DNA of 64,000 nucleotides from Sphingobium sp. CR2-8 (GTDB lineage Bacteria > Pseudomonadota > Alphaproteobacteria > Sphingomonadales > Sphingomonadaceae), in NCBI RefSeq assembly GCF_035818615.1, contig NZ_JAYKZY010000002.1, positions 2,482,501 to 2,546,500 on the forward strand. The letters are read 5' to 3'. Made by a program: the position numbers and the translations under genes. The number at the start of each line of letters is the position of its first letter. Within the stretch, counting starts at the first letter, position 1. The notes beneath the pieces were generated by a model. The model saw only the letters and a list, made by a program, of their open reading frames with translations, was not told where the DNA came from and ran no database searches. This document shows positions 17,518 through 26,409 of the stretch, in pieces.

Positions 17518-20270
17518 CGAGGATGACTATGACCCAGAAGCTTCCCCTGATCGCCCTGCTGTTGGCGTCGGTGCCCGCGATGATCCCGGCTCAGGCCGCC
17601 TTCGCCGAGGCACCGCCCGCCAAGAAGGTGTTTCCGCCGATCTCTAAGACGGCGTTCAAAACAACGACCTTCGACTTGGCGCTGCGCACCGATACGCAGA
17701 CGCTGGCGCACCTGTCGCCCACCGGCGACGCCACGTTCGATTTCGTCCCGGCGAGCCGTGAAGCGGAACGCGCAGCCGACGGCTATGTCCATATCGGCGA
17801 CATCCACATCCGCCTGAAGAGCGGCGATGGCGCATGGCAGGACTTTTCCTCCGCCCATGTCCGCAAACCGATCGTGAAGCTGGTCGCGCGCGGCGATATA
17901 CTGGCCGCCGCCGACATCACCGCATCGATGGGCGCGGGCATCCCGCTGCGTGTCGAACGCCAATGGGTCAATGACAATGGCGTCCTCGCCCTGCGCTTCA
18001 CCCTGATAAACAGCAGCAACGCCCCGGTCGAGATCGGCGCGCTCGGCATGCCGATGGTGTTCGACAATATCATCCTAGACCGCGATCTGGATCAGGCGCA
18101 TGCGCAGGCCAGCTTCGTCGATCCCTATATCGGTCGCGACGCCGGCTATCTTCAGGTGACGCGCCTCAACGGTCAGGGTCCGGCGCTGCTGGTCCTGCCC
18201 GAGAGGAACACGCCGCTGGAAGCCTATCGTCCGGTCCTCGAAGCCCGCGCCGCACCCAAGGACGATATCTTCACCGACCGCAGCCCGCGCACGCAGGTGT
18301 CCGAAGGCTTTTACGACTGGACCGTCGCCAGCAAGGGCTTCGTCGAAAAGGAATGGGCCAAGGCTGGGCCGCAATGGAATGAGGCCACCAGCATCACCCT
18401 GGCGCCGGGCCAGAGCCGCACCATCGGCCTGCGCTTCGTCACGTCACCCAGCATCCGCGCGATCGAGGACACGCTGGTCGCCAACAAACGCCCCGTCGCG
18501 GTCGGCATCCCCGGCTATGTCGTTCCCACCGACCAGTCGGCCAGCCTGTTCCTCAAATCCCCAAGCCCCGTCGCGAAGATCGAAAGCTTTCCCGTCGGCG
18601 CCCTCACCGCCACGCCGGTCGAAAGCAGCGGCGGCTCGGCACGCTATGATGTGAAGGCGTCGGGCTGGGGTCAGGCGCGCCTGACCGTCACCTATGCCGA
18701 CGGGCAGGCCCAGACCGTCAGCTATTATATCACCAAGCCGCTGGAGCAGGTGATGGCCGATATCGGCCATTTCACTACGACGAACCAATGGTTCGAGGGC
18801 AAGGACGACCCCTTCCACCGATCGCCCGCCATCCTCTCCTATGACCGGGAAGAGAATAAGATTCTGACGCAGGACGGCCGCGTCTGGGTGTCGGGGATGA
18901 GCGACGAGGGCGGCGCGGGCAGCTGGGTCGCCGCCGCGATCAAGCAGCTCGACAATCCCGATGGGCAAGAAGTCGCCAAGCTGGAGCGGTTGGTCAACGA
19001 AACGGTGATCGGCCATCTCCAGGTCGCGGAAGGCGCGCAGGCCGGCGCGGTCAAGAAGAGCCTCTTCTATTACGATCCGAAAGAGTTTCCGGACTATTAC
19101 GACCCCGCGATCAATTGGAAGAGCTGGACCGCCTGGTCGAAGAAGGATTCGGACGATCTCGGCCGTTCTTACAATTATCCCCATGTCGCGATCGGTCATT
19201 GGGTGCTCTATCGCCTCGCGCGCGACAGTCAGGGCCTGGTGAAGCAGCATGACTGGCGCTTCTATCTCGACTGGGCCTATCGCACCTCGGTCGCGATGAT
19301 GCGCGACGCGCCCTATTATGCCCAGTTCGGCCAGATGGAAGGCGACGTCTTCCTGGACATATTGAAAGATCTGAAGCGCGAAGGCCTGACCGCGCAGGCC
19401 ACCGAAATGGAAAAGCTGATGAAGGGCCGCGCCGATCACTGGCGCACGCTCAAATATCCCTTCGGCAGCGAAATGGCGTGGGATTCGACGGGGCAGCCCG
19501 AAGTCTATGCCTGGATGCGCTATTTCGGCTATCAACCGCAGGCCGATGTAACCAAGGAGGTGATCCTTGGCTATGATCCGACCATCCCAAGCTGGGGCTA
19601 TAATGGCAATGCCCGCCGCTATTGGGATTTCCTTTATGGCGGTAAGGTGTCGCGGATCGAGCGGCAGATTCATCATTATGGATCGGCGCTGAACGCCGTG
19701 CCCTTGTTCGACGCCTATCGCCAGAACCCGGACGACCTGCACCTGTTGCGCGTCGCCTATGGCGGCATGATGGGCGGCATCACCAATATCGACCAGCAGG
19801 GCTTCGGGTCTGCCGCCTTCCATAGCTGGCCCGACATGATGAAGTGGGACGCCATCAGTGGCGACTATGGCATGGGCTTTTACGGCCATGCGATCGCGTC
19901 CGCGACCTATGCGGTGAAGGACAAGGATCTGGGCTGGCTGGGCTTTGGCGGCAAGGTCACGAACAGCGGTGCGGCCATCCATATCGTGCCGCAGGATGGC
20001 GCGCGCCGCCGCCTGTTCATAGCGCCTGCGGGCCTGTGGATCACGCTGGAGGCAGGCCGCATCGCCAGCGCCGATTATGACGGCGCATCGGGTCAGGTCG
20101 TGCTGACGCTCGACCCCGCCGACGCCGCGACGGCCAAGGCGCGGCTGCTGTTCGAAACCACGACCAAGGACGGCAAGCCCTATGCGCTGGGCGGCGCAAC
20201 GGCGGACCGGGGCGGCTATGTCATCCCGCTCGCCAGCAGCGCTACCCGCGTTACGCTGACGCCGCGCTGA
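17514..20270 (+). CDS. Large exported DUF5695-like protein, possible glycoside hydrolase
   Basis: 918 residues. The start at 17514 overlaps the S9 stop by 4 bp; ATGs at 17523 and 17529 are also possible. The signal peptide (LPLIALLLASVPAMIPAQAAFAE) is followed by a beta-rich N-terminal half (FDLALRTDTQTLAHLSPTG, LRVERQWVNDNGVLALRFTL) and, after ~residue 410, a helical half rich in aromatic and acidic residues (WSKKDSDDLGRSYNYPHVAIG, LDWAYRTSVAMM, GYNGNARRYWDFLYGG) like an (alpha/alpha)6 barrel. I associate this pattern with DUF5695, whose substrate I do not know. The beta-sandwich plus helical barrel layout is common to glycosidases and uronate lyases. Context implies action on a cell-wall glycoprotein glycan. 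Catalytic residues cannot be assigned. Confidence 0.68.
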   Translation: MTRMTMTQKLPLIALLLASVPAMIPAQAAFAEAPPAKKVFPPISKTAFKTTTFDLALRTDTQTLAHLSPTGDATFDFVPASREAERAADGYVHIGDIHIRLKSGDGAWQDFSSAHVRKPIVKLVARGDILAAADITASMGAGIPLRVERQWVNDNGVLALRFTLINSSNAPVEIGALGMPMVFDNIILDRDLDQAHAQASFVDPYIGRDAGYLQVTRLNGQGPALLVLPERNTPLEAYRPVLEARAAPKDDIFTDRSPRTQVSEGFYDWTVASKGFVEKEWAKAGPQWNEATSITLAPGQSRTIGLRFVTSPSIRAIEDTLVANKRPVAVGIPGYVVPTDQSASLFLKSPSPVAKIESFPVGALTATPVESSGGSARYDVKASGWGQARLTVTYADGQAQTVSYYITKPLEQVMADIGHFTTTNQWFEGKDDPFHRSPAILSYDREENKILTQDGRVWVSGMSDEGGAGSWVAAAIKQLDNPDGQEVAKLERLVNETVIGHLQVAEGAQAGAVKKSLFYYDPKEFPDYYDPAINWKSWTAWSKKDSDDLGRSYNYPHVAIGHWVLYRLARDSQGLVKQHDWRFYLDWAYRTSVAMMRDAPYYAQFGQMEGDVFLDILKDLKREGLTAQATEMEKLMKGRADHWRTLKYPFGSEMAWDSTGQPEVYAWMRYFGYQPQADVTKEVILGYDPTIPSWGYNGNARRYWDFLYGGKVSRIERQIHHYGSALNAVPLFDAYRQNPDDLHLLRVAYGGMMGGITNIDQQGFGSAAFHSWPDMMKWDAISGDYGMGFYGHAIASATYAVKDKDLGWLGFGGKVTNSGAAIHIVPQDGARRRLFIAPAGLWITLEAGRIASADYDGASGQVVLTLDPADAATAKARLLFETTTKDGKPYALGGATADRGGYVIPLASSATRVTLTPR

Positions 20271-22222
20271 TGATGCTGCGCCGCGCCCTCCTCGCTTCGG
20301 CCCTAGGTCTGACGATGGGGAGCGCGGCGCTGACTGCCATGCCCCGGTCGGCTGTGGATCGCTGTCCTATTGCCGGCAAGACTGGTACATCCACGCACAT
20401 AGGTTGCTTGGCGGCACTTTCCGATAGGATCAGCCCGGCGCAACAAAATGCCAAGATTAGCGGGAAATATGCGAAGTTAAGCGCAGGCACTCCTATTTGC
20501 GCCGTCGGCAATTGGACAGTCGCCGCGACCGATCCGGGCGATGCTATCAACGGCGCCCTGCCGCTCCAGATGGAAAGCGCCCATATCGCCTTCCACTGGA
20601 AGCCCGGCACGGTCGATACCGCCGATGCCAAGGCGGCGGCTGCGCATCTGGAATATGTCTGGTCCTATTTCATCGATATGTTGGGCTTCCCCCAGCCCCA
20701 TTGCGGTGACGCTGCCAAGCTGAAGGTCAACGCCTATATCGGCGTCGATTATGGCCTGACCGGCGGCACGGATTCGCTCGGCCATATGGGCATGTGGATC
20801 GGACCGGGCGCGCTCAAGGATCGGTTCGGCCTCGCCCATGAACTGACCCACGCCTTGCAGGCCGCGACCGGTCGGCTGATGGACTCGCCTTACACCGGCT
20901 GGATGTTCGAAAGCCATGCCAACTGGATGACGACCCAGTTGCCCGAGTTTCGTGCCAACACCCATTGTTCGGTGCTGCTCAAACAATATCCGCACCTCTA
21001 TTATGGCTCGACCCGCTCGCGCTACTGCAACTGGCAATGGTTCGAGTATCTGAAGGACCGGCACGGCTATGACGCCGTCAACGCCCTTTGGCGCACCGCG
21101 CCGGGCAAGGACGATCCCGCGCGCCTGACCGCCGATCCCTTCACCGTGCTGAAAAGCAACATGGGCTGGACGCAGGATCAACTCAATGATGTGTTCGGCG
21201 ACTGGGCGCTGCACAACGCCAACTGGGACTATGCCAATGGCGATGCGTATCGCCGCAGCTATGGCGGCTACGGCCAGAGTAGCGGACCCGACATATTGGC
21301 CGCGACGGTGCTGGACCCGGTCGATGCCGAAAAGCGCCGCTACGCGGTGCCGGAGATGTGGGCGCCCCAACGCTGGGGCTATAATATCGTCAAACTGAAC
21401 CCCGACGCCGGGCAAAGCCGCGTCAGCGTTACCTTTCGCGGCATCGTGCAGCAGGCATCGGCCACCGCGAAACTGCCCGGCCTCGCCGACGAACCCGATA
21501 CCATCCCGCCGCCCGCCTCCGATTGGCGCTGGGGCGTGGTCGCGGTCGGCACAGACGGCAAGAGCCGTTACAGCCCGCTCCAACGCGGCGCGCGCGCTCA
21601 GACGGGCATCGCCATCCGCCCTGATGACAGGGGCCTCTACCTCGTCGTCATGGCAACCCCGTCCCAGATGCAGACAATCCGCTGGGACCAGCCCTATTAT
21701 TCCATCTACCGCTATCCCTGGATGGTCGAACTGGACGGCGCCCGGCCCGACGCCCCCGCCCCCATCCCCGGCGGCCATCGCCACCCCAATGGCGGCGGCT
21801 GGGTCGGTCCGGACGCGAAGGTCGCGTCCACCGCCTGGGTCGGGCCCTATGCCCGCGTTCTTTCCGGCACCGTCTCCGACCGGGCACGGGTAGAGGATCA
21901 TGCCGTCGTTACAGACCGGGCACAGCTACAGGACGATGCCGTCATCGCAGGCCTCACCCTATTGCGTGGCGACACGATCCTGCGCGGCCATGCCCGCGCG
22001 GCGACGTCCATGCTGGGCATCGGCGAATATGAGAAAGGGATCATTCTGTCGGGCACGGCCCAGACGATCGGCGACGTCGAACATCGCGGCGGTCAGTTCG
22101 ACAAGGGCGTCTCCTACGGCTTCGTGGATCAGGACGCGGCCAAAGACCCCAAACGCGGCGCGGACCTGACCGCGCCCGTCCCCGAAGTCACCGCCAAGCC
22201 CGACTATCGATGGATACCCTGA
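20270..22222 (+). CDS. Svx/AvrXca-type secreted zinc metallopeptidase with beta-helix tail
   Basis: 650 residues. A signal peptide (LLASALGLTMGSAALTA) precedes a DUF6055-like gluzincin domain with the zinc motif HELTH at 190-194 and a candidate third ligand Glu214 in MFESHANWM. The tail from ~residue 520 shows short repeats (WVGPDAKVASTAWVGPYARV, ARVEDHAVVTDRAQ) typical of a left-handed hexapeptide beta-helix. This layout resembles Svx and AvrXca, virulence-associated secreted proteins of Pectobacterium and Xanthomonas. The start codon overlaps the previous stop by one base (TGATG), as does its own stop with the transporter start. A protease for cell-wall glycoproteins fits both family and neighbours. 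Cysteines are numerous in the N-terminal part, so disulfides are likely. Confidence 0.8.
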   Translation: MMLRRALLASALGLTMGSAALTAMPRSAVDRCPIAGKTGTSTHIGCLAALSDRISPAQQNAKISGKYAKLSAGTPICAVGNWTVAATDPGDAINGALPLQMESAHIAFHWKPGTVDTADAKAAAAHLEYVWSYFIDMLGFPQPHCGDAAKLKVNAYIGVDYGLTGGTDSLGHMGMWIGPGALKDRFGLAHELTHALQAATGRLMDSPYTGWMFESHANWMTTQLPEFRANTHCSVLLKQYPHLYYGSTRSRYCNWQWFEYLKDRHGYDAVNALWRTAPGKDDPARLTADPFTVLKSNMGWTQDQLNDVFGDWALHNANWDYANGDAYRRSYGGYGQSSGPDILAATVLDPVDAEKRRYAVPEMWAPQRWGYNIVKLNPDAGQSRVSVTFRGIVQQASATAKLPGLADEPDTIPPPASDWRWGVVAVGTDGKSRYSPLQRGARAQTGIAIRPDDRGLYLVVMATPSQMQTIRWDQPYYSIYRYPWMVELDGARPDAPAPIPGGHRHPNGGGWVGPDAKVASTAWVGPYARVLSGTVSDRARVEDHAVVTDRAQLQDDAVIAGLTLLRGDTILRGHARAATSMLGIGEYEKGIILSGTAQTIGDVEHRGGQFDKGVSYGFVDQDAAKDPKRGADLTAPVPEVTAKPDYRWIP

Positions 22223-23721
22223 TGACCACGACCAGCGTGCCGGAAGCCGAAATGCTCTGGGGCCATCCCAAGGGTCTTTATGTCCTCTTCTTCACGGAAT
22301 TGTGGGAGCGTTTTTCATTCTACGGGATGCGCGCGCTGCTGATCTTTTACCTGACGCGCCATTTCCTCTATTCGGGCGAGCAATCCGGCCTGCTCTACGG
22401 CTCCTATCTGGCGCTGGTCTTCCTCTCGCCGATGATCGGCGGCTATCTGGCCGACCGCTGGCTGGGCCAGCGCAAGGCGGTGCTGTTCGGCGGACTGGTC
22501 ATCGCCAGCGGCCATATCACCCTTGGCCTGGAGGACGCGCTGGGCGCTGCGGCGCAATCGACCTTCTGGATCGGCCTGTCGCTGATCGTCGTGGGCACCG
22601 GTTTTCTCAAGGCCAATATTTCGGCGCTGGTGGGCAAGCTCTACACCGCCCATGATCCGCGCCGGGATAGCGCTTACACGCTCTTCTACATGGGCATCAA
22701 TCTGGGCGGCGCAATCGGCCCGGTCATTTGCGGCCTGCTGGGCGAAAGGCTGGGCTGGGGCTATGGCTTTGGCGCGGCGGCGGTCGGCATGATCGCGGGC
22801 GTCATCGTCTTCGCACGCGGCAAGCGCCACCTGCTGGGCGGCGGCGAAGCCCCCGATCCGACGGCACTGGCGCGGCGGGTGTTCGGCGTGAAGCGCGAAT
22901 GGCTGATCTATGGCCTCACTTTGCCGCTGACCCTGCTCAGTTGGGTATTGCTGGTATCGCCCCGGCTGACCGGCACGCTGCTGGCGGTGGGCGGATTGCT
23001 GATCGGGCTGCTGCTGGTCTGGATCGCGCTGGCGCGGCTGGCAGGGGAGGAACGCCGCAAGTTGCTGTATGCGCTGGCACTGATCGTGGTGCAGCCGGTT
23101 TTCTGGGGCCTCTACGAACAGAGCGGATCGTCGCTGAACCTGTTCATCGACAATCATGTGAACCGCATGATCCTAGGCTTTGCAGTCCCGGCCTCCGTCT
23201 TTCAGGCGCTCCCACCCTTTTTCGTCTGCCTGATCGCCCTGCCCTTCGCCGCGCTCTGGCTGCGCCTGGCCAAGGCGGACCGGATGCCGACGCCGCTCAG
23301 CAGCTTTGGCTTTGGCATCATCATGGTCGGTGGCGGCTTCGTGCTGATGGCAGCGGCGCAGTTGGTGCCGCCGGACCAGAAGGTGCCGCTGGCCTTCATC
23401 GCCCTGCTCTTCCTTTGCCATGCGATCGGCGAAATGTGCCTGTCCCCCGTTGGCCTGTCCGCCATGTCGCGCCTTGCCCCGCGCCATATGACGAGTTTCC
23501 TGATGGGCACCTGGTTCCTGGCGACGGCAGCGGGCAATTTCAGTGCGGGCGTGATCGCATCGGTGATCGGGGCGATGGGTGGTGGCGGCGCGACCGGCGG
23601 CGACCGGACGATCATCCTGGACGCCTATCTGCGCATCGGCCTGGTCGCCGCCGCGATTGGCGCGCTCGTGCTGGTGGTGAATATCGGGGCGCAGCGGATA
23701 CTGCGCCCCGCAACCCGGTAA
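22222..23721 (+). CDS. POT/PTR2 family proton-coupled oligopeptide transporter
   Basis: 499 residues with about 12-14 membrane helices. The N-terminus carries the family signature: GLYVLFFTELWERFSFYGMR with the ExxER proton-coupling motif, then GGYLADRWLGQRKA and the FYMGINLGGAIGP helix 5 motif. It would import di- and tripeptides across the inner membrane with protons. I start at the ATG overlapping the previous stop (TGATG); an in-frame ATG four codons upstream is possible. As the last gene of a peptidase operon it is the natural route for Pro/Hyp-containing short peptides to the cytosolic M24 peptidase, whose convergent gene begins at the very next base after this stop. Confidence 0.93.
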   Translation: MTTTSVPEAEMLWGHPKGLYVLFFTELWERFSFYGMRALLIFYLTRHFLYSGEQSGLLYGSYLALVFLSPMIGGYLADRWLGQRKAVLFGGLVIASGHITLGLEDALGAAAQSTFWIGLSLIVVGTGFLKANISALVGKLYTAHDPRRDSAYTLFYMGINLGGAIGPVICGLLGERLGWGYGFGAAAVGMIAGVIVFARGKRHLLGGGEAPDPTALARRVFGVKREWLIYGLTLPLTLLSWVLLVSPRLTGTLLAVGGLLIGLLLVWIALARLAGEERRKLLYALALIVVQPVFWGLYEQSGSSLNLFIDNHVNRMILGFAVPASVFQALPPFFVCLIALPFAALWLRLAKADRMPTPLSSFGFGIIMVGGGFVLMAAAQLVPPDQKVPLAFIALLFLCHAIGEMCLSPVGLSAMSRLAPRHMTSFLMGTWFLATAAGNFSAGVIASVIGAMGGGGATGGDRTIILDAYLRIGLVAAAIGALVLVVNIGAQRILRPATR

Positions 23722-24912
23722 TCAGGCGGCGAAAGGCCGATCGATCGCGATCTGCGGCTGGGTGAACCATTGCGCACCGGTTTCGGTGACGTAGAAATGA
23801 TCCTCCAGCCTTATGCCGAAACGCTGGGGCACGACGATCATGGGTTCGTTGGAAAAGCACATGCCTGGCGCTAGCGGGGTCTTGTCGCCGCGCACCAGAT
23901 AGGCGGGTTCGTGGATCGACAGGCCAATGCCATGGCCGGTGCGGTGCGGCAGGCCGGGCAGCCGATAGTCGGGACCAAGCCCCGCCTTCTCCAACACCGC
24001 CCGCGCCGCCGCATCCACGCTCTCGCACGGCGCGCCGGGGACGACCGCGTCGAAGGCGGCCTGCTGCGCTTCCTTCTCGATCGCCCATATGTCGCGCGCA
24101 TGGGCATCCACCGGCCCGAAGGCATAGGTGCGGGTGATGTCGGAATGATAGCCCTGGATCGTGCAGCCCGTGTCGATCAGCACCAATTGGCCCTCCACCA
24201 GCGCGCGGTCGCCGGGCAGCCCATGGGGGTAGGCGGTCGCTTCCCCGAACTGGACGATGCAAAAGCTGGAGCCGCTGGCACCCAGCCGACGATGCGCCTC
24301 GTCGATGAAGCGCGTCACTTCGCTGGCGCGGATGCCGGGATGCAGGATGCGGGCGGCGGCGGCATGGACGCTCAGCGTCATCGACTTGGCCTGTTGCATC
24401 AGCGCCAGTTCGGCAGCGGACTTGACCATGCGGCAGCCGCTGATGACCGGCGTGGCGTCAACCAGAAGCGCCGATGTCGCGGCGCGCAGCCGCTCGGCGA
24501 AATGGAAGGGCAGTTCGGGGTCGACTGCCATGGTCCGAACGCCCGCTTCCGCCAAGGCATCGGCCACCAGCGCGACCGGGTCTTCATCCTCCTGCCACGA
24601 CCGGATATCGGCGGCGATGGCCAGGTCGGCCTCCAGCGTGCCGATCTCGAAATGCGGGCAGATGACGATCGGCGTGCGACCGGGCACCAGCAGCATCGCC
24701 ACCAGCCGTTCGGTCTGCCCCCACGGCACAGCGGAGAAATAGCGCAGCGAGGCACCGGCATTCACAAGCAGCGCCTGCGCGCCCAGGCCGTCGGTCAACG
24801 CCTGCGCATTGGCGATACGGGCCAGTCGTTCGGTCGCCGCGATGGGGGCCGCGACATCGGTCCAGGGGTGCAGCCGGTCCAGTTCGATCGCTGCGGTCGA
24901 TCCACCAATCAT
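23722..24912 (-). CDS. M24-family peptidase (Xaa-Pro aminopeptidase/dipeptidase type)
   Basis: 396 residues, no signal peptide, so cytosolic. An N-terminal creatinase-like domain (~1-150) precedes a pita-bread catalytic domain with the five metal ligands in order: the aspartate pair in LIDTGC and GYHSDITRTY, the histidine in RTGHGIGL, and glutamates in FSNEPMIV and RLEDHFYV. Enzymes of this layout split bonds before proline; some prolidases accept hydroxyproline. It is encoded 9 bp behind the D-amino-acid dehydrogenase and driven by the same promoter with operator site 5. That links dipeptide hydrolysis to hydroxyproline oxidation. It abuts the POT transporter tail to tail with no spacer. Creatinase activity is possible from the fold but not from context. 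Confidence 0.88.
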   Translation of the reverse strand: MIGGSTAAIELDRLHPWTDVAAPIAATERLARIANAQALTDGLGAQALLVNAGASLRYFSAVPWGQTERLVAMLLVPGRTPIVICPHFEIGTLEADLAIAADIRSWQEDEDPVALVADALAEAGVRTMAVDPELPFHFAERLRAATSALLVDATPVISGCRMVKSAAELALMQQAKSMTLSVHAAAARILHPGIRASEVTRFIDEAHRRLGASGSSFCIVQFGEATAYPHGLPGDRALVEGQLVLIDTGCTIQGYHSDITRTYAFGPVDAHARDIWAIEKEAQQAAFDAVVPGAPCESVDAAARAVLEKAGLGPDYRLPGLPHRTGHGIGLSIHEPAYLVRGDKTPLAPGMCFSNEPMIVVPQRFGIRLEDHFYVTETGAQWFTQPQIAIDRPFAA

Positions 24913-24921
24913 GATCCGTCC

Positions 24922-26142
24922 TTATGCAAAACGCGCGATGTCGAACAACGAATTGGACGGTTGTGGAGCCCTTTCCGTTACCATGTCCGTCACCAGCCGC
25001 GCCGTAATGGGTGCGAGTGTAAGCCCCAGATGCTGGTGCCCAAAAGCGTAAAAAAGATTGTCCGCCTTGTCCGCGCGGCCGATGGCGGGAAGATAGTCGG
25101 GCAAGGTCGGGCGGCAGCCCATCCAGCGGGTGAAGGGGGCACGGATCGGCAAGCCCAGTTCGGCGACATGCCGTTCCAGCCGTTCCCATTTTCGCGGGTC
25201 GGCCGGGGCGTCGATCCGCCCCAGTTCCACGAAACTGGCTGCCTGCACGCAGTCCCGATAGCGGGTGACGATCATCGACCGTTCCTCGAACACGATCGGC
25301 GGCAGATCGGCGGGCCAGTCGGCGGCATCGGCGCGGATATGATAGCCGCGTTCCGCGATCATGGGCACCTTGTAGCCCAGCCCCTCCATCAGCGCGCGCG
25401 AGCGGACACCCGCACAGAGGATGACGCGGTCGGCCTCTACGCCGGTCACCTCGACCCCATGGCCGGTGCGGCACAGGGTGGCGCTGCGTCCGACGATTTC
25501 GCCGCCCGCAGTAACGAAGGCGGCGCGCAGGGCTTGGCGCAGGGCGGCGAGATCGGCGATCTGCCCGCTACCGGTAAATCGGATGGCGCCCGTCAGGGGT
25601 TGCGTGGTCAGCGCCGACAGGATCGTGATTTCCGTTTCGTATGCGTCATGAACATGGGCAGTGCCGGTATCGGCCGCCGTCCAGGCAGCGCGGCCTGTTT
25701 CGGCGGCCTGCGCACCCTGCCACACAAGATAATGTCCGTCTTGTTGCAAAAGCGTCGGTTCACCGATCCGATCGACCAGCGCTTCCCAGGTCGGCATGGC
25801 CTGTGCCAGCAGTCCGCGCAGCGCCTCACGCCCCGCGTGGAACCGCGCGGGACGCGCCGCCGCCATCAGCCGCAGGCCGAAGGGAAGCCAGGCTCCGATC
25901 GCTGACGGCGGACAGTCGAGCGCGCCGCCCCGTTGGAACAGCCGACGCGGCACACTGCGCAATTGCGCCAGCGACGCCAGCGGTTCGACCTGCTCGACCG
26001 CGATATGACCGGCATTGCCCCAGGAAGCGGCCTGCCCGGCGGCATCGTCATCGACCAGTATCACGGCCTGCCCTGCATCCAGCAGAGCAATGCCGGTAGA
26101 AAGGCCCACCACGCCGCCGCCGATGATCGCTATGCGCCCCAC
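24922..26142 (-). CDS. FAD-dependent D-amino-acid dehydrogenase, probable D-hydroxyproline dehydrogenase
   Basis: 406 residues of the DadA/DAO superfamily. The N-terminus VGRIAIIGGGVVGLS contains the GxGxxG dinucleotide motif, ending with an acidic residue in ILVDDD. The substrate domain has GYHIRADA and TRWMGCRPTLPDYLPAIG, and the C-terminal FAD contact is FYAFGHQHLGLTLAP. I take the GTG at 26142 as start because homology begins there and operator site 5 lies just upstream, inside the longer open frame. In the hydroxyproline pathway a membrane-linked flavoenzyme (HypO/LhpBEF equivalent) oxidises cis-4-hydroxy-D-proline to pyrroline-4-hydroxy-2-carboxylate, the substrate of the DapA-family deaminase encoded 21 kb away. 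D-proline would be an alternative substrate. Confidence 0.82.
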   Translation of the reverse strand: MGRIAIIGGGVVGLSTGIALLDAGQAVILVDDDAAGQAASWGNAGHIAVEQVEPLASLAQLRSVPRRLFQRGGALDCPPSAIGAWLPFGLRLMAAARPARFHAGREALRGLLAQAMPTWEALVDRIGEPTLLQQDGHYLVWQGAQAAETGRAAWTAADTGTAHVHDAYETEITILSALTTQPLTGAIRFTGSGQIADLAALRQALRAAFVTAGGEIVGRSATLCRTGHGVEVTGVEADRVILCAGVRSRALMEGLGYKVPMIAERGYHIRADAADWPADLPPIVFEERSMIVTRYRDCVQAASFVELGRIDAPADPRKWERLERHVAELGLPIRAPFTRWMGCRPTLPDYLPAIGRADKADNLFYAFGHQHLGLTLAPITARLVTDMVTERAPQPSNSLFDIARFA

Positions 26143-26167
26143 AAAAACCCCATTGCATCGCCTCGTT

Positions 26168-26185
26168 AATATCGTATACGGTATA
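26168..26185. promoter_or_regulatory. Palindromic operator (site 5)
   Basis: AATATCGTATACGGTATA differs from the perfect site only in the last five positions. It lies 26 bp before the chosen GTG of the D-amino-acid dehydrogenase. A weaker match at 26342-26359 (core TATAC) precedes the divergent GntR gene. Confidence 0.75.
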
Positions 26186-26409
26186 TCACCTGAGCAGATA
26201 GCGTATAAGGGCCTGTCCGACAATGTATGATTTCGTCATTTCCATCGCCAGTCAGCGGTCCCACCGCCGCCGCGCGCGGGCATGACAGCAATGTTGGACG
26301 AGCCTACAACAAAAACGCTTTTGCAGTGCAATAGGCCATTATCTACCATATACGGTTCAATCGTGACGCCTCCATCCCGCGTCGCAGCGCCTTATATGGA
26401 GACTGACAG

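Noticed and set aside
23722..24912. Methionine aminopeptidase
   Set aside because: The N-terminal creatinase domain and 396-residue length fit Xaa-Pro peptidases, not Map.
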